Part shown: positions 53,662 to 64,000 of the stretch, one piece after another | Position numbering within the stretch: the first letter of the stretch is position 1 | How the letters are laid out: every line of letters starts with the position of its first letter | Origin: Zasmidium citrigriseum | Lineage: Eukaryota; Ascomycota; Dothideomycetes; Mycosphaerellales; Mycosphaerellaceae | Reading direction: 5' to 3' | DNA length: 64,000 nt | NCBI GenBank assembly: GCA_002786025.1 | Contig: NHNW01000002.1 | Span: 1,426,001-1,490,000, forward strand | Program-made: the position numbers and the translations under genes | The notes under the pieces: generated by a model | Told to the model about the DNA's origin: nothing | Seen by the model: only the letters and a program-made list of their open reading frames with translations | Databases searched by the model: none

Positions 53662-55913
53662 TCATGATAGATAGTGGGATCTCCGCCTGCCAAATATTAG
53701 TACGCAGGTGACGAAGACCAGAATCATCCCAAACACGCAATAGATAGCGATAGCTCTTTGTTTAACCTCGCTGTCAGATAGGTCCATACTGAGAGTTATT
53801 CCCATGATGCCTCCGGCCAACGAGAGGTAAACGGCGGCGAAAGCAGCTCTCATTTCCCAGAAGGTCGCGCCGAAGGAGTCCAGCAATCGGATGCCGCTCT
53901 TGACCCTGAACTCGACGATGCAGAATCGACCTTCCAGTAACGGCGGAGTCATTACTCTTGTTGTGACGGGCTTCCAATTTCGAGCAAATACGACGTCGAA
54001 GAGAGGCGCAAGTGGTGCTCGGCGAAATTGCGTGCTCGTCGAGTGGCGCTGATATTTCACCTGTACGGCCGAATCTTGAGTGAACGACCACTTCTCGTCG
54101 CCCATGTGCTCTGGATAAATGGAGACGGTCGACTCTACTGGGATCGAAGTATGCTCCGATGTCAGTATGACTTTAGCCTCGAGAAGGATAGGAGGCTGGT
54201 CGTAGTCTCCTCCAAAGTCGACTGTTTCTTTGCGTCGAACAACAAGGCAGCCGCTCTTCCAGTCCCACACATCGTCGGACAGGCGCTGCGACTCGCTCAC
54301 ATCTGGCCGCTCTGGATTGGTGATGATATATGCCTCTACTTTGCGAATGGCTAGATTGGCGTCTTCCGCTCCGCTGTTTTGACATCGAAACATGAATCGT
54401 TGATGCTTGTAGTCCTCGTGCTTGGTCAAAGTGCCCTCTAATCTAGTCCGTGCCTCGTCTGGATATCGGAGGACGGTTAGTGAGCGAAGTGTACATCGGA
54501 GTGCTGCGTCGTAGATGTCGCAATCGCCAAGAGAAGTCCTCATGAAGTGACCGGCCGGGCCACAAAGAAGGCGAATGACAATGATCCTTGTGGGCTCGTC
54601 TTCGAAGCAGCAGTTGAGCACTGCCGTGATGACTGCAGATGATCTCAAATCAGAAGTCTTCGACGCCTCAAACACAGGAAGGTCGAAACTGATGCATCTG
54701 CCAAGAATCTCGTACTCTTTTTGCGATCGATTCCATTTCGCTGACACGATTTCTCGACAGCAGTCTTCCTGGAAAGCATCCGGAGATGTGGCTAGTAAGC
54801 TTGCTGGTGCAATGGCTCTCCTTTCACCAGGTACCTCAGGTCGATAGCCCCAGGTGAAAATGGTGTGATCAGAGTACACTCGCAGAAGCTCCTCTTGAAG
54901 TCGTTGGAAAGCTCGCCCGCCTTCTCCATAAATGACAGCCAGGCTGATGTCAAAGATCCCCAGCAGAGAGTATGCTCGATCCTCCAAGCGGGTCGTGATT
55001 CGTCTCGAGGCCCAAGTCATCTTTTGAGATATGCTGAAGGATGAAAGTGGACGTTGTCTTCTGAGCAACTCAGGGTGAACACCTGTGGTCAACGCAATGG
55101 GCTCAGCGAACTCGTGCAGGTCACCGATGTGATTCCCGTTTGCATCGAAGAATCCAACACGCGGAGATGCGATCATCTCTTGCAAGGTCCTGTGAGTAGA
55201 CAAGGCGACCATCAGTGCTTTATTATTGCAACATTGTATCCTTGTTCTTACCAGCCCCGGGTGAACCAACGACATTCGGTAAATCCGTCAGGCACCAAGT
55301 CAGATTGCCTCAATTGTTTGAAAGCGGGCCTGATGATGTCCAACTCGATGGAACCGCCAGCAGCAAGCAAGCTTTCAGTAAGACCGCTCGGCTCAGAAGG
55401 AGCCTCTTCACCGCTGTCGGAAATGCTTGTCACACATATACTCGGCAGAGTCTCCGTGGACGCCTGAATTGTCTCAGGTCCTGATATAGTCTGCAAGCTC
55501 GACGTAGCCACTAATTTGGATGAGCTCTGCTGAAGACCGGCTTCATCTTGTGCTCCATCATGTCCATCGCTTGGTAGATCGTCGAGGTACACATAACACT
55601 CCTGCGAATTCTGATACCAGCGATACATGGAGTTAATCGACTCTGATAACTCTGAAGAGCTGTTCTTGTCAATACAGCATGTATCAATCCAGACGTAGTC
55701 CAGACCATTTCGTGCAGCCTGCGTGGTCGTAAATTCCAGTTTGCTCCAGCCTTTCTTCTTCCTCGCCTCCGCCAGATCGTTCATGTGCGAGAAAAGGACT
55801 TCTTCTCCTTCTCCGGGCTGCAGCCAAGTGTGCGATAGAATGGCATACTTGGGAATTCTGCTCTCATCGGTGAAGAGTTCCAGCTGGAGGGTGTCGCTCC
55901 GCAAGAGCCTCAT
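53662..55913 (-). CDS. HET-domain protein 3 with C-terminal membrane segments
   Basis: Two exons, 55913-55252 and 55189-53662 (62-nt intron, GTAAGA/CAG), 729 aa. Start MRLLRSDTLQ at 55913 is the usual beginning of HET-D/E-type proteins. HET motifs: YAILSHTWL, GLDYVWIDTCCIDK, ECYVYLDDL, and after the splice CRWFTRGWTLQEMIAS. Between the last two motifs is an unusual Ser/Thr/Glu-rich insertion of about 80 residues. Next comes the typical RAYSLLGIFDISLAVIYGEG segment. Instead of a NACHT/WD part, the C terminus has hydrophobic helices, the last being YCVFGMILVFVTCVLIFG followed by GRRR, so the protein is probably membrane-anchored. Presumed role in non-self recognition. Confidence 0.9.
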
Positions 55914-56395
55914 CTTATCGCTAGAGACTGCGGAGACGATTGGAGACTGCGGCAGCAGAACCTTGACCCGCTGGTCCACACAACCTCATACCTTGGTGCA
56001 GATGACGAGGGAGACTCTTGGTTACTGCAACAATTCGAAAGGCTCTGAAGCTGTTGGCGTTCGACGTTGTCCCGCCTGGAAGATACGTCCCTCAGCCGCA
56101 TGCGGGCCAGACTCTCGTGCGGGGGCCGACATGGCGCCACTGCCGCCGGTGTGGAAGATGGTCCTCGCTTGCATCGTGGGAAGACACTCCTATATCACGG
56201 CGAATGGCGAGAGAAAAGGAGGAAAGCCATTTCGGCGAAGGTCTGGAGGAAGAAGGAAGAAGTGAAGATGAAGACGTGACGTTGGCAGACTGCATGGTCC
56301 AAGCGTCGCGCCGTGTCATCTTCGCGTTTTGACTTCACCCTTGTCTGCAACTTCACAGTCTCCTCTACCTCTAAGCCATCCATTCGGACGGCCTC

Positions 56396-57616
56396 CTAGC
56401 AGATGCCCAGAACTTCACTACCGACAATAGTTCTTATCAGGTGCATCATCGCAGACGCTACCTCTTTTCTCAGTTTGACGAAAGCGTTCTTGCGATTTTC
56501 GGCGTCGACATTGGCTGATAAGATAACCTCTTGATTACAGAGCGGGCAAGTGAAGAACCTGAGGTTGGAAAAAGACACAAGCAATCCAGAAAGACGTAGC
56601 AGGCACGCGGCATCTTGTGTGATACAACTTTCGGTCATGCACCGGCCTCCCGCCATGGTTGGGCGAGGCATTCGCCATGTAACCCAGTAGGAGGTCGAGT
56701 GCTACCGAAGGCCACGTGGTAGGATCCCTGATGCTGACCATGGAAGCAAAGGTCCCAAGAAAGGTCTTCTCCATGGCATTCGAGGTCGCACTGTTTTCTC
56801 CTTCCAGCTGCCATATGTGGAACGGCGTTCAGCTAGCCCCGCAAGCTCAGCGCCCGGCTCACGCATATAATGTTCATTGGCAGCATCGGAAAGAACCATC
56901 ATGCTGTCTACAAAGCATTCACACGCCTGAGAAGTCTGTTCGAACAGCTAGAGTATGCAACTCGACGCGGGTCCACGATGGACGGATTGATTCGGGAGAT
57001 TTGCAAGCACGCCATGTGAGACGGCATTAAGCCTTGCCTTGCGAAAGTTTCTCCGCGAGCTACTGCCCTCATTCTCCGTCGACCTACTTCATTCAGCCAT
57101 CCAGGTACCCGTCGGACGCAACATTAGACTCGCCTGACCGCTCCACTTCTTTTCTTGAGGCAGATTCTTATGGACAAGTATCTTGATTGACTCTCCGGAC
57201 GTCAAACCCCCAGGCTTGGTACACCTCAGCACCCGCTCTGATACCGTCTTGACTACACTCTGAGGCTGCAGGTCTCGAAGTAGCTCTTGACATTTTCCGA
57301 TCGAGCTAGTAGATCCTAAAGCAGGCCAAGGACTGGCCTCGAGAACGAGTGAATGGTCAAAGAGCGGATCAAGGGACATGACATGTCTCCCGGAAGGCGT
57401 CATTCTCTGGTCCAATGGAACTGCCCGTATCCCTGAACAGTCTGCCGGCATCTGTGATAATGGGTCTGCCGGCTGCATATTCCGCGAGATCACGCCACTA
57501 ATGCTAGTCAATCCGAACTCTCGCGGAGAGATGCACCTGTCAATGACTGAGGGCCGGGGCGTGTAAAACACAGAGCAAGCCATCGAAGCGGCGTCCAGCA
57601 CGCGCTTACTGTGCAA
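56396..57616 (-). pseudogene. possible degenerate gene, unknown product
   Basis: Two open pieces on the same strand (57616-57089, 175 codons with no ATG at its start, and 56671-56396) may be remnants of one gene. The second has a CPLC and nearby Cys as in a zinc-binding tail. Stops and frame changes separate them, and no splice set joins them. Could also be unrelated shadow frames. Confidence 0.22.
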
Positions 57617-58113
57617 GGTTAAAAGTTACCATCCATTCTCCATTCTGAGCAGGTTGACTGAGAGACTTACAGTGTCTGTCAATGTATTCTCCGATTAGAG
57701 GCCTTTCTACCGGCACTCTAGGCCGTTAACGGCAGGAGAACCTCTTTCACTTTCCACGTGGTAGCCAGCTATATCACGGCCGGTCTCGCAATGGACGCCG
57801 CAGCTGACACACTGAATCGTCGTATGACACCACGGAGTGACCGATATGCCGTCTACGAAAGCTTCGTTGATCGTCACATCCAGTATGGCGCATACATCTG
57901 CACGCCAGCTGGGTGTCGTTGGCCTAGCGAGAGCAGACATACCTTTTTAGTGACATCTTAGAGATGGCCTGATGGTGAGAAAGGGGAAACATGACCATTC
58001 AGGGCGTCCAAAGCGTCAGAAACCTTCGATTCGTCAAGTCTAGAGACGACAGAGTTCTCTCGTGGCTGGCTGGACATTCAACGATGTCCCAGGTCTCCAG
58101 AAGGGCAGCAGTC

Positions 58114-58120
58114 TATAAAG
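58114..58120 (+). promoter_or_regulatory. TATA-like element of the GLEYA adhesin gene
   Basis: TATAAAG lies 84 bp before the ATG at 58198, a usual distance in fungal promoters. Confidence 0.45.
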
Positions 58121-58197
58121 GAAGGAGCTGAAGAACAGTTTTTGACCGTCTCATCGATCAAGAAACACCGCAGACTTCTTCACAAGATTGTACCATC

Positions 58198-59447
58198 ATG
58201 GGCGCCCTTTCAAAGCTTCTCGCTGGCAGCCTTCTGGCCCACGGGGCATATGCCTCTCCCTTGGTCGGCGCCCTCGAGTGTCTGGCTGTGGGAGTTATTG
58301 TCAATGATCTGAACCTCATCCCTACTGCCACTCCGTTTTGTTCCTCATTCTTGGGCATCAAGACTTCAACGGTTTACACGACGACTACGACGACCCTTCC
58401 GGTTGTGACGACCACACGAACGACAACGGTGGCCACTGTGACGACTACGCCGCCTCCCGTTACAGTCACTACCACGAGGTACGATCCCCTCCATTATTTG
58501 AGGTCCATCAGCCTACTGACCCATATTTGCACAGTACCTCTACCTTCTCTAGCTGCAGTCCTACGCCTGTCGGCGGCGGCAATCGAAAGCGCCAGGCCAG
58601 CATCGGCTTGCCAGCCCCTATCGCTTCGTTCAACAGCGCCCAGATCTCCACCGCTTGCAGCTGCTTGCGAATCCCTACTCCAACCTCGACCGTCACCCAG
58701 ACCGCCACTAGCAGCCCAACTTCCACCGTCGTCACCTCTGTTACTGCTACATCGACGGCCACACCGTCCACTGTGACTTCTACAGCCTCAACGACGACAA
58801 CATTTGCAGCATGCCCTACACCACCCATGTGCGACAACGGAGGCCTCCAATACGGCGTCTTCAACAACCCAGCAGGACGAGACGTGGCGCCCAACTATCC
58901 CCAGTTCGATCCGACCTACCTGAAAGCCGCAAACAATGGCGCCAGATATTACATCTACAACGACACCGTCAATCCGCCGGGCAACTTGCGTGGCAGCTGC
59001 AGTGGTACTTTCGACTTCTACGGCTCGACACAACAGGTACCCTGCCAGTTCTTCACCATCGACCACCGCGGATACTTCTTCGCACCGACGGCTGGCACCT
59101 ACAACTTCAGTCTGCCCAACATCGATGATATTGCCTTGCTCTGGACTGGTCCCATTGCGCAACAGGGCTGGACCCGCGGGAACGCGGACCTTGTCTCTAC
59201 ATTTACGGGCAGGGCGGGTGCCAACTCGTTCAGTGTTACGTTGGCCCAGGGGCAGTATTTGCCACTGAGGATTGTCTATGCCGATGCTCAGAGCAATTAC
59301 GGCTTTGACTTTGTCGTCACGGATCCGTATGGAGATGTCATTATCAATGCGGCGATGTCGGGCGATCCCTCTCCGTACTTAGTTCAGTATAGCTGTGATG
59401 GAACGACGGCTCCGCAGTTTGTTGGGGCTTTTGGAGCAGAGCCATGA
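58198..59447 (+). CDS. secreted GLEYA-domain adhesin
   Basis: Two exons, 58198-58478 and 58535-59447 (56-nt intron, GTACGA donor, TACTGAC branch, CAG), 397 aa. Signal peptide MGALSKLLAGSLLAHGAYA, then a Thr-rich region (TTTTTTLPVVTTTRTTTVAT), a dibasic site GNRKR that Kex2 could cut, and a second Ser/Thr-rich linker. The GLEYA lectin-like domain covers about residues 225-390: RGYFFAPTAGTYNFSLPNI, DDIALLWTGPIAQQGW, and YLPLRIVYADAQSNYGFDF. GLEYA domains occur in fungal cell-surface adhesins that bind glycans. No GPI signal is visible at the C terminus, so it may be released or held in the wall otherwise. Confidence 0.87.
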
Positions 59448-59891
59448 GTGAATAGAGGTTGCGCGACATGAGAGGGCGATTAAGATTGCGGGTAGGACCA
59501 AACAATGGGTGGACAGTGCCAAAGAAAAGTTGCTCGGATTGCGTTGGTCGCGGCGAGTGGGAATCATTAACTTGCGTAAGTCCTTTGCACATTCGTTCGT
59601 CTACAGGGGGCATGATATGACAGTCTCTGCGATCTGTTGACGAAACTGGCGCATATTTTCTTCTTAGATTGGTCTTGAGCAGTCCTATTCTTCGATATTT
59701 GCTGGGTCGAAATGCACAAAGGGATCGAGATCCTATGAAACACTCTAGAGAAGATTGCAACGCATCAAATTGCAGTGAACTCTTGGAGTTGGTAACATCT
59801 CAAGAGATATACCTCAATGTCCCTTCCGGGATGTGCCATAGATGTGCCCTGGGATGAAGAACGCATCGAGCTGAAACCTCTCGCAGGAGCT
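59448..59891. other. intergenic, convergent 3' flanks
   Basis: Between the ends of the adhesin and aldo-keto reductase genes. Nothing recognised. Confidence 0.4.
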
Positions 59892-61058
59892 CTAGCTACT
59901 GAATATACTGTAATCTCTTCCAATTGGTTTTGGTTCCTCCACCCAATCGAAATTCCCCATTAACTTCGTCAACCACACATCCTGTGGCCCCTCAGGAGCT
60001 CTTTGTGGACCATCTGCAAAGTATGTTCCGCTGAGGAAAGTATGCGGAAAGCCTGGATCAAAGTCGTATGCGCCCTCAATCGCCTCCATGTCATCAGCGC
60101 TTAGAGGGACACTCAACGCCTCAATGTTGGCCAGCAAATGCTCCACCTTCCTGCACCCTACGAGTGGGATGACGAACGGCGTTTTGTGCATCACGTAGGC
60201 CAGAGCCACGCTTGTTATGCTGGTGTCCAGCTTCTCTGCCAGTGCTTCCAATACACGCGACACTTTCTTGTCGTGCTCCGTCACCTTGGCTTTCCGCCCA
60301 GGATTGTCCTTTTCACGCTCTCTCAGGGTTGCTTCGCTCATGAATCGGCCCTGGCCTAATGCACCCCACGGGCACAATCCCATCCCTTCGTGGCGTGCCA
60401 TTGGGATGATGTCCCGTTCAAAATCTCGGATCGAGGCATTCCAGAGCCCTTGGTAGACTGTGAATTGGCGCAGGCCATGGTCGCGAGCGTACTGGTTCGC
60501 TGCTGATACCACCCACGCCGGGGTATCTGAAACCCCTAAGTAGATGACTTTGCCGGCAACGATCAGGTCATTGAGTGCGTGCATCAGCTCCGGAATGCTC
60601 ACGGTGTAGTCCCACCAGTGTAAGTAGAAGAGGTCAATGTATGAAGTTCGGAGTTTCTTCAGCGACAAGTCGAGAGAGACCTTCATCGATTTCGCGCCGT
60701 TGCCGCCGTAGTTGGATTGAATTTTGCTTTTGTCGTGGGTCTTGTAGGCGCTCGAGTACTTGGTGGCCAGGACCAGATCATCACGGTTCTGGCGAGCGTG
60801 GATCCATTCGCCCAGCCATTGCTCGGATTGTTCGGCCTGGTAGTTGTTGGCTGTGTCGATGAAATTGCCGCCCTGGGCGACGAAGGTGTCAAGAATGGAG
60901 AATGCATTCTCCTTGCTGCATTCGCCCATTTGTTCCTTTTGAGCCTCACCAAACCCCATAGTGCCGAGACAAATTGGTGAGACTCGAACAGAGGCGGTGG
61001 GTGCCAGTTGCCGGTGACGGGCGAGCAATGATACGGGAGGGGGGTGTCTGGGAAACAT
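59892..61058 (-). CDS. aldo-keto reductase (aryl-alcohol dehydrogenase type)
   Basis: Single exon, 388 aa from the ATG at 61058; the frame upstream to 61112 starts with TTG. The catalytic tetrad is visible: Asp and Tyr in GGNFIDTANNYQ, Lys in LVLATKYSS, His in FYLHWWDYTV. NADPH-binding parts are CPWGALGQGRFMS and IPLVGCRKVEHL. Overall it matches the AKR9-type group (yeast Aad, Aspergillus NorA/StcV), which reduce aromatic aldehydes or polyketide intermediates. Substrate unknown. Transcribed away from the alcohol dehydrogenase at 61700, with which it probably shares regulation. Confidence 0.9.
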   Translation of the reverse strand: MFPRHPPPVSLLARHRQLAPTASVRVSPICLGTMGFGEAQKEQMGECSKENAFSILDTFVAQGGNFIDTANNYQAEQSEQWLGEWIHARQNRDDLVLATKYSSAYKTHDKSKIQSNYGGNGAKSMKVSLDLSLKKLRTSYIDLFYLHWWDYTVSIPELMHALNDLIVAGKVIYLGVSDTPAWVVSAANQYARDHGLRQFTVYQGLWNASIRDFERDIIPMARHEGMGLCPWGALGQGRFMSEATLREREKDNPGRKAKVTEHDKKVSRVLEALAEKLDTSITSVALAYVMHKTPFVIPLVGCRKVEHLLANIEALSVPLSADDMEAIEGAYDFDPGFPHTFLSGTYFADGPQRAPEGPQDVWLTKLMGNFDWVEEPKPIGRDYSIFSS

Positions 61059-61699
61059 CGTACCAGAGTTTTGAAGCGAGTGAGGACGAGAGGATTGTGA
61101 CTGAGAACTCAAAATCGGTACAACGTACGATGGCCATGCTTATATTCGGTACCTTGCGAAGTATTGCGTCGCTGAGGGAAGTTGTATCCATATTGCCACA
61201 GCCCTGTAGGACACCTTTTGGTCCGATGACGTATGATAAGCCATGTGCATGAGAGAAAGCCTTGCGGTCGCTGGGGCATCGAAAGCGGAAACGAGAATAC
61301 CAATCCTGGTCATCAAATCAATTGACGCAAGCTCGGCCATTCCTCATGCTCTTGCCTTCCGTGTGCTCTATCATGGAAATGCGGAGTGGAGAACCGCGTG
61401 AAGCGGACTGCGGTTCGATGTTGCCACCTTCAGCCCGTCCACCGCACGTCCTTGAGAAGCTGGCCAAGACTTTGTACGTAGACCTGGACGGGCTTGACTC
61501 GGAGACAAGGCCAATATCGATGTCTCTGCTCTCGGACCTTGCGCCATCATGTCACTTAAGGGGTAAGGGAAGGGGGTAGAAAGCATCGTATATAAGAGTC
61601 AAGGATATCCCAGGCCATTCATCACAGAGTCTTCTTGACTTTCCTCAGCGTTGTCTTCACGTACGTTTTTTGTATCATCGTTTCCTCCCCGCTGCCGCC
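61059..61699. promoter_or_regulatory. divergent promoter of the reductase/dehydrogenase pair
   Basis: 641 bp. TATATAA at 61589-61595 lies 105 bp before the dehydrogenase ATG. A TTATATT at about 61140 is suitably placed for the reductase. Confidence 0.5.
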
Positions 61700-62934
61700 A
61701 TGGCCCTTGCCAATGTAACTGCAATCCTCAATGCTACCATGCGAGCCGTACTCTGGGAAGGTCACGCCTACAATGTGACCGTGGCAGACGTTCCGAGACC
61801 TCAGATCATCAACGCGACTGATGTGATTGTCAAAATCAGCCGCGCAGCCATTTGTGGCTCTGACCTACACATCTATCGAGGCACCAACGCAGGTCCGGAG
61901 CTACCTTGGATTTTGGGCCACGAGGGGATCGGATATGTCGATCAAGTCGGTCAAGGTGTCGGCAGCCTTGCTGTTGGCGATGCAGTCATTGTTCCGTTTA
62001 CCACAGCCGAGGGGCATCTCCATCAAGACTTGACGAACCAATTGTATGGGGCGTATGGCAGCGGAGGCGGCATGGGCGGGACTCAGGGTATGCTTGCTCA
62101 ACAGAAAGGTGCTTTACTCGACCACGTCAATTCTAATTTTCCCGCGTGGTAGCTGAATACCTCCGTGTCCCTTTAGCAGACGAAGGACTCATACGCATCC
62201 CCTCTTTTGAACGAGTAGACGAAACCACGAATGAAACCAGGTCTTTCGCCAACGACTACCTCATGCTGTCTGACATCTTCGCGACGGGTTGGGCAGCCCT
62301 GGACTACGCCGGATTCAAGGCCGGTGATAGTATTGCCATCTTCGGTGCTGGTCCGGTCGGACTTATGACGCTGCATGCCGCTAAACTCAGAGGCGCATCA
62401 CGAGTGTACAGCGTGGACTATGTACCAGAGAGACTTTCATTGGCGCAATCTCAAGGAGCACTCCCAGTCAACTTTCGAGAGGTCGACCCTGTCGAGCGTA
62501 TTCTTGCACTGGAGCCGAATGGAGTGACCCGCAGTGTGGATGCCGTAGGATACGAACAAGTCAATCGAAATTTGACGGTCCAGGCAGATGTCATCACTCG
62601 CAACATGCTCGCGGTAACGGCCACTGGAGGAGGAATGGGAACCGTTGGCGTGTACAACGTCCCTACGAATAATACCGTCGAAGCTCCCCGAGGATCAGCT
62701 TTGCAGCACACGATGACTTTCGACCTTTCTGATTTCTTCTTCGGTCATCGACAGTGGCAGGGTGGTCCATCCGATCCTATAGCTTTGGCACCTGAGTTGC
62801 TTGCATTGGTGTCATCTGGCGTGGCAAGACCTGGTTTCGTTGTATCGAATGAATTTGGCATTGAAGATGCGCCGGAGGCATACCGCGCATTCGAGCGGCA
62901 CGAAATCGTCAAAGCTGTGATCACCTTTGACTGA
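61700..62934 (+). CDS. zinc-type alcohol dehydrogenase (formaldehyde dehydrogenase-like group)
   Basis: Two exons, 61700-62087 and 62153-62934 (65-nt intron, GTATGC/TAG), 389 aa; splicing restores GGTQAEYLRVPLA. Catalytic zinc ligands: Cys in AAICGSDLHIYRG, His in LGHEGIGYV, and Asp in MLSDIFATGW. The loop that normally carries four structural-zinc Cys has none here (EGHLHQDLTN...), as in a known fungal subgroup. Rossmann motif SIAIFGAGPVGLMTLHAAK binds NAD(P). The first 13 residues before MRAVLWEG contain two N-x-T sequons and may not be the true N terminus; the Met at 61739 is an alternative. Oxidises or reduces an unknown alcohol/aldehyde; divergent from the aldo-keto reductase. Confidence 0.85.
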
Positions 62935-63026
62935 TCCTGAGTCTTTGTGGCTTGGCACTTGGCTCGCCGTGGCGAAGGAGAGTGGAGTGGTATGTTGTTG
63001 ATAGATTACACACACGGAGCTGCACA

Positions 63027-64000
63027 TCAGTTCAAAACACCATCTCCCCTCGTGGCTCGCCAAGCATTTGTTGATGCGATTAGCTCGTCACACCCCTTTA
63101 ACGTCCAGTTCCACTTGCGGAAGAACCTCTCGCTGACTTCCCACCCTGAAATCTCCCAAGGGCGTGTCCAGACAATGAGGCCAGTATTCTCGTTAGAGAT
63201 GCCGTCAAACTCCAGTATGTCGTTGCACAGATCAGTCTCATCGTAGGTGCCCTCTGCCAGGAGAAGATTGTCCCTCAGCTGCGGTACTGGCATGAGGTCA
63301 ATCCACGGATGGTGCTGGATTTGTCTTTGCAGCGTCGTGGGACGGAGGTGATGAGGGACCTCAAGAGCTGCGCCTTGTCCGCTCAATGGTGTCGGAGAGA
63401 ATTGGCAATGTGGCGAGATGGCGTCTTCTGATTCATACCATTCCCTGTTGAACGCCAAGTCGGTCATGTTGCTGATAAAGGCACGCCACACGTTGAACTG
63501 AATCAAGGTCAAAAGTGTATCGGCCCGGGGCTCACCCATGGACAAGTCATTGCGAGCGCTGTTTTCCAGTGCCAAGGTTGCGCTTTCAATGTCCTCGAAA
63601 GTCGAAGAGTGGATGGAAAGCAATCGCTGAACAGCATCAGCCGATCGCATTGCCGAGCGAGGCAGTTGGCGAGATACGACGTCGCTTATGTGCCCATGTG
63701 TGATTGGTCTCGTATCGTCAGCTACTGATCTTGCAACGCCCGCGGGATTCGCTCGCCGCTTGGATTTGTCGGGATTCTGCCTTCTCATTCCTACACAGGC
63801 TTGTCAGATGCACGCGGACGCCGTCGACTGATCACTGTGGGTGAGTGGACTTGCTGTACAAGCGCTGATTCAAGCGATTCTGAAGCTTCTTCCTCACGTC
63901 TGGGTCAGTCACACCAGCCCAGTCATCTTGCCGATGGCGAATCAGGCTCTGATGAGGCAGCATGGCCAGGCTCATGCCAGGCACGTCGTCTGTTGGCACC
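63027..64000 (-). CDS. bZIP-type regulator with DUF3425 domain, 5' end beyond the window
   Basis: Two exons seen: from the right edge to 63855, and 63790-63027. The intron (63854-63791, 64 nt) has a GC donor (GCAAGT) and TAG acceptor; splicing restores KKLQNRLNQRLYRMRRQNPD, a bZIP-like basic segment. The C-terminal half is DUF3425: HHPWIDLMPVPQLRDNLLLA, TDLCNDILEFDG, LIVWTRPWEISGWEVSERFF and the end WRATRGDGVLN. Proteins of this type are fungal regulators, often near metabolic genes. It is convergent with the alcohol dehydrogenase, 92 bp away, and may control the AKR/ADH pair. The N terminus lies outside the window. Confidence 0.82.

Larger units (their letters stand above)
55914..58197. other. 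2.3-kb stretch with broken minus-strand frames
   Basis: No full gene could be built. Minus-strand pieces with protein-like composition are at 57616-57089 and 56671-56396; the latter includes FFTCPLCNQEVILSANVD. Possible GTAAGT/CAG borders exist at 57673 and 57614 but the phases do not match. The 5' part near 55914-56300 is the promoter of HET gene 3. Confidence 0.35.

Overview
The window is nuclear DNA from a filamentous ascomycete (Pezizomycotina), most likely a dothideomycete. Genes are compact. Introns are mostly 42-115 nt with GT(A/G)(A/G)GT donors and CTAAC/CTGAC branch points. Gene families typical of these fungi are present: three HET-domain proteins, HxxHC (UstYa/DUF3328-type) proteins, Zn2Cys6 and DUF3425 regulators, a Dal5-type transporter and a GLEYA adhesin. 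No rRNA, tRNA, CRISPR array or intact transposon was recognised. Exon models below were made by eye from splice consensus and reading phase.

Layout. 0-5.6 kb is gene-poor: an edge gene fragment, a small C2H2 zinc-finger gene and long non-coding stretches with a clustered GAGGCCGCC motif. 5.7-15.8 kb holds conserved genes: a Skg3/Caf120-like PH-domain protein, a BAH-PHD chromatin reader and an extended SDR/epimerase. 16.3-22.5 kb is the most interesting part. It has a HET gene, then a small locus with a secreted precursor made of five tandem repeats each closed by Lys-Arg (20303-20890), lying between two HxxHC membrane proteins (19018-19656 and 21608-22518). This is the arrangement of a fungal Kex2-processed RiPP (dikaritin-type) locus, here in very small form. 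23-40 kb returns to core genes: an NTF2/SnoaL-like protein, VPS8 of CORVET, a GPALPP-motif protein, a PY-motif membrane protein, CIA2 of cytosolic Fe-S assembly, a Zn2Cys6 regulator and a Dal5-family transporter with a 6-nt microexon.

40-64 kb is accessory: a small Cys-rich protein with a GPI-like tail, frameshifted and partly duplicated gene remnants (41.9-44.3 kb), a Cys-pair/coiled-coil gene, a fungal regulator without a zinc cluster, then a block on one strand of HET gene, large non-RD protein kinase, small hydrophilic protein and a second HET gene with membrane segments. The right end has a GLEYA adhesin and a divergent pair of oxidoreductases (aldo-keto reductase and zinc-type alcohol dehydrogenase) next to a bZIP/DUF3425 regulator that runs off the window.

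How they work together. The HET genes, kinase and adhesin suggest a region concerned with self/non-self and surface functions. The precursor plus HxxHC proteins could make a secreted modified peptide: signal peptide, Kex2 cleavage at KR, trimming, then oxidative cross-linking by the HxxHC proteins. The AKR/ADH pair with a neighbouring regulator may be a small catabolic or detoxification module. These functional links are inferences from gene order.
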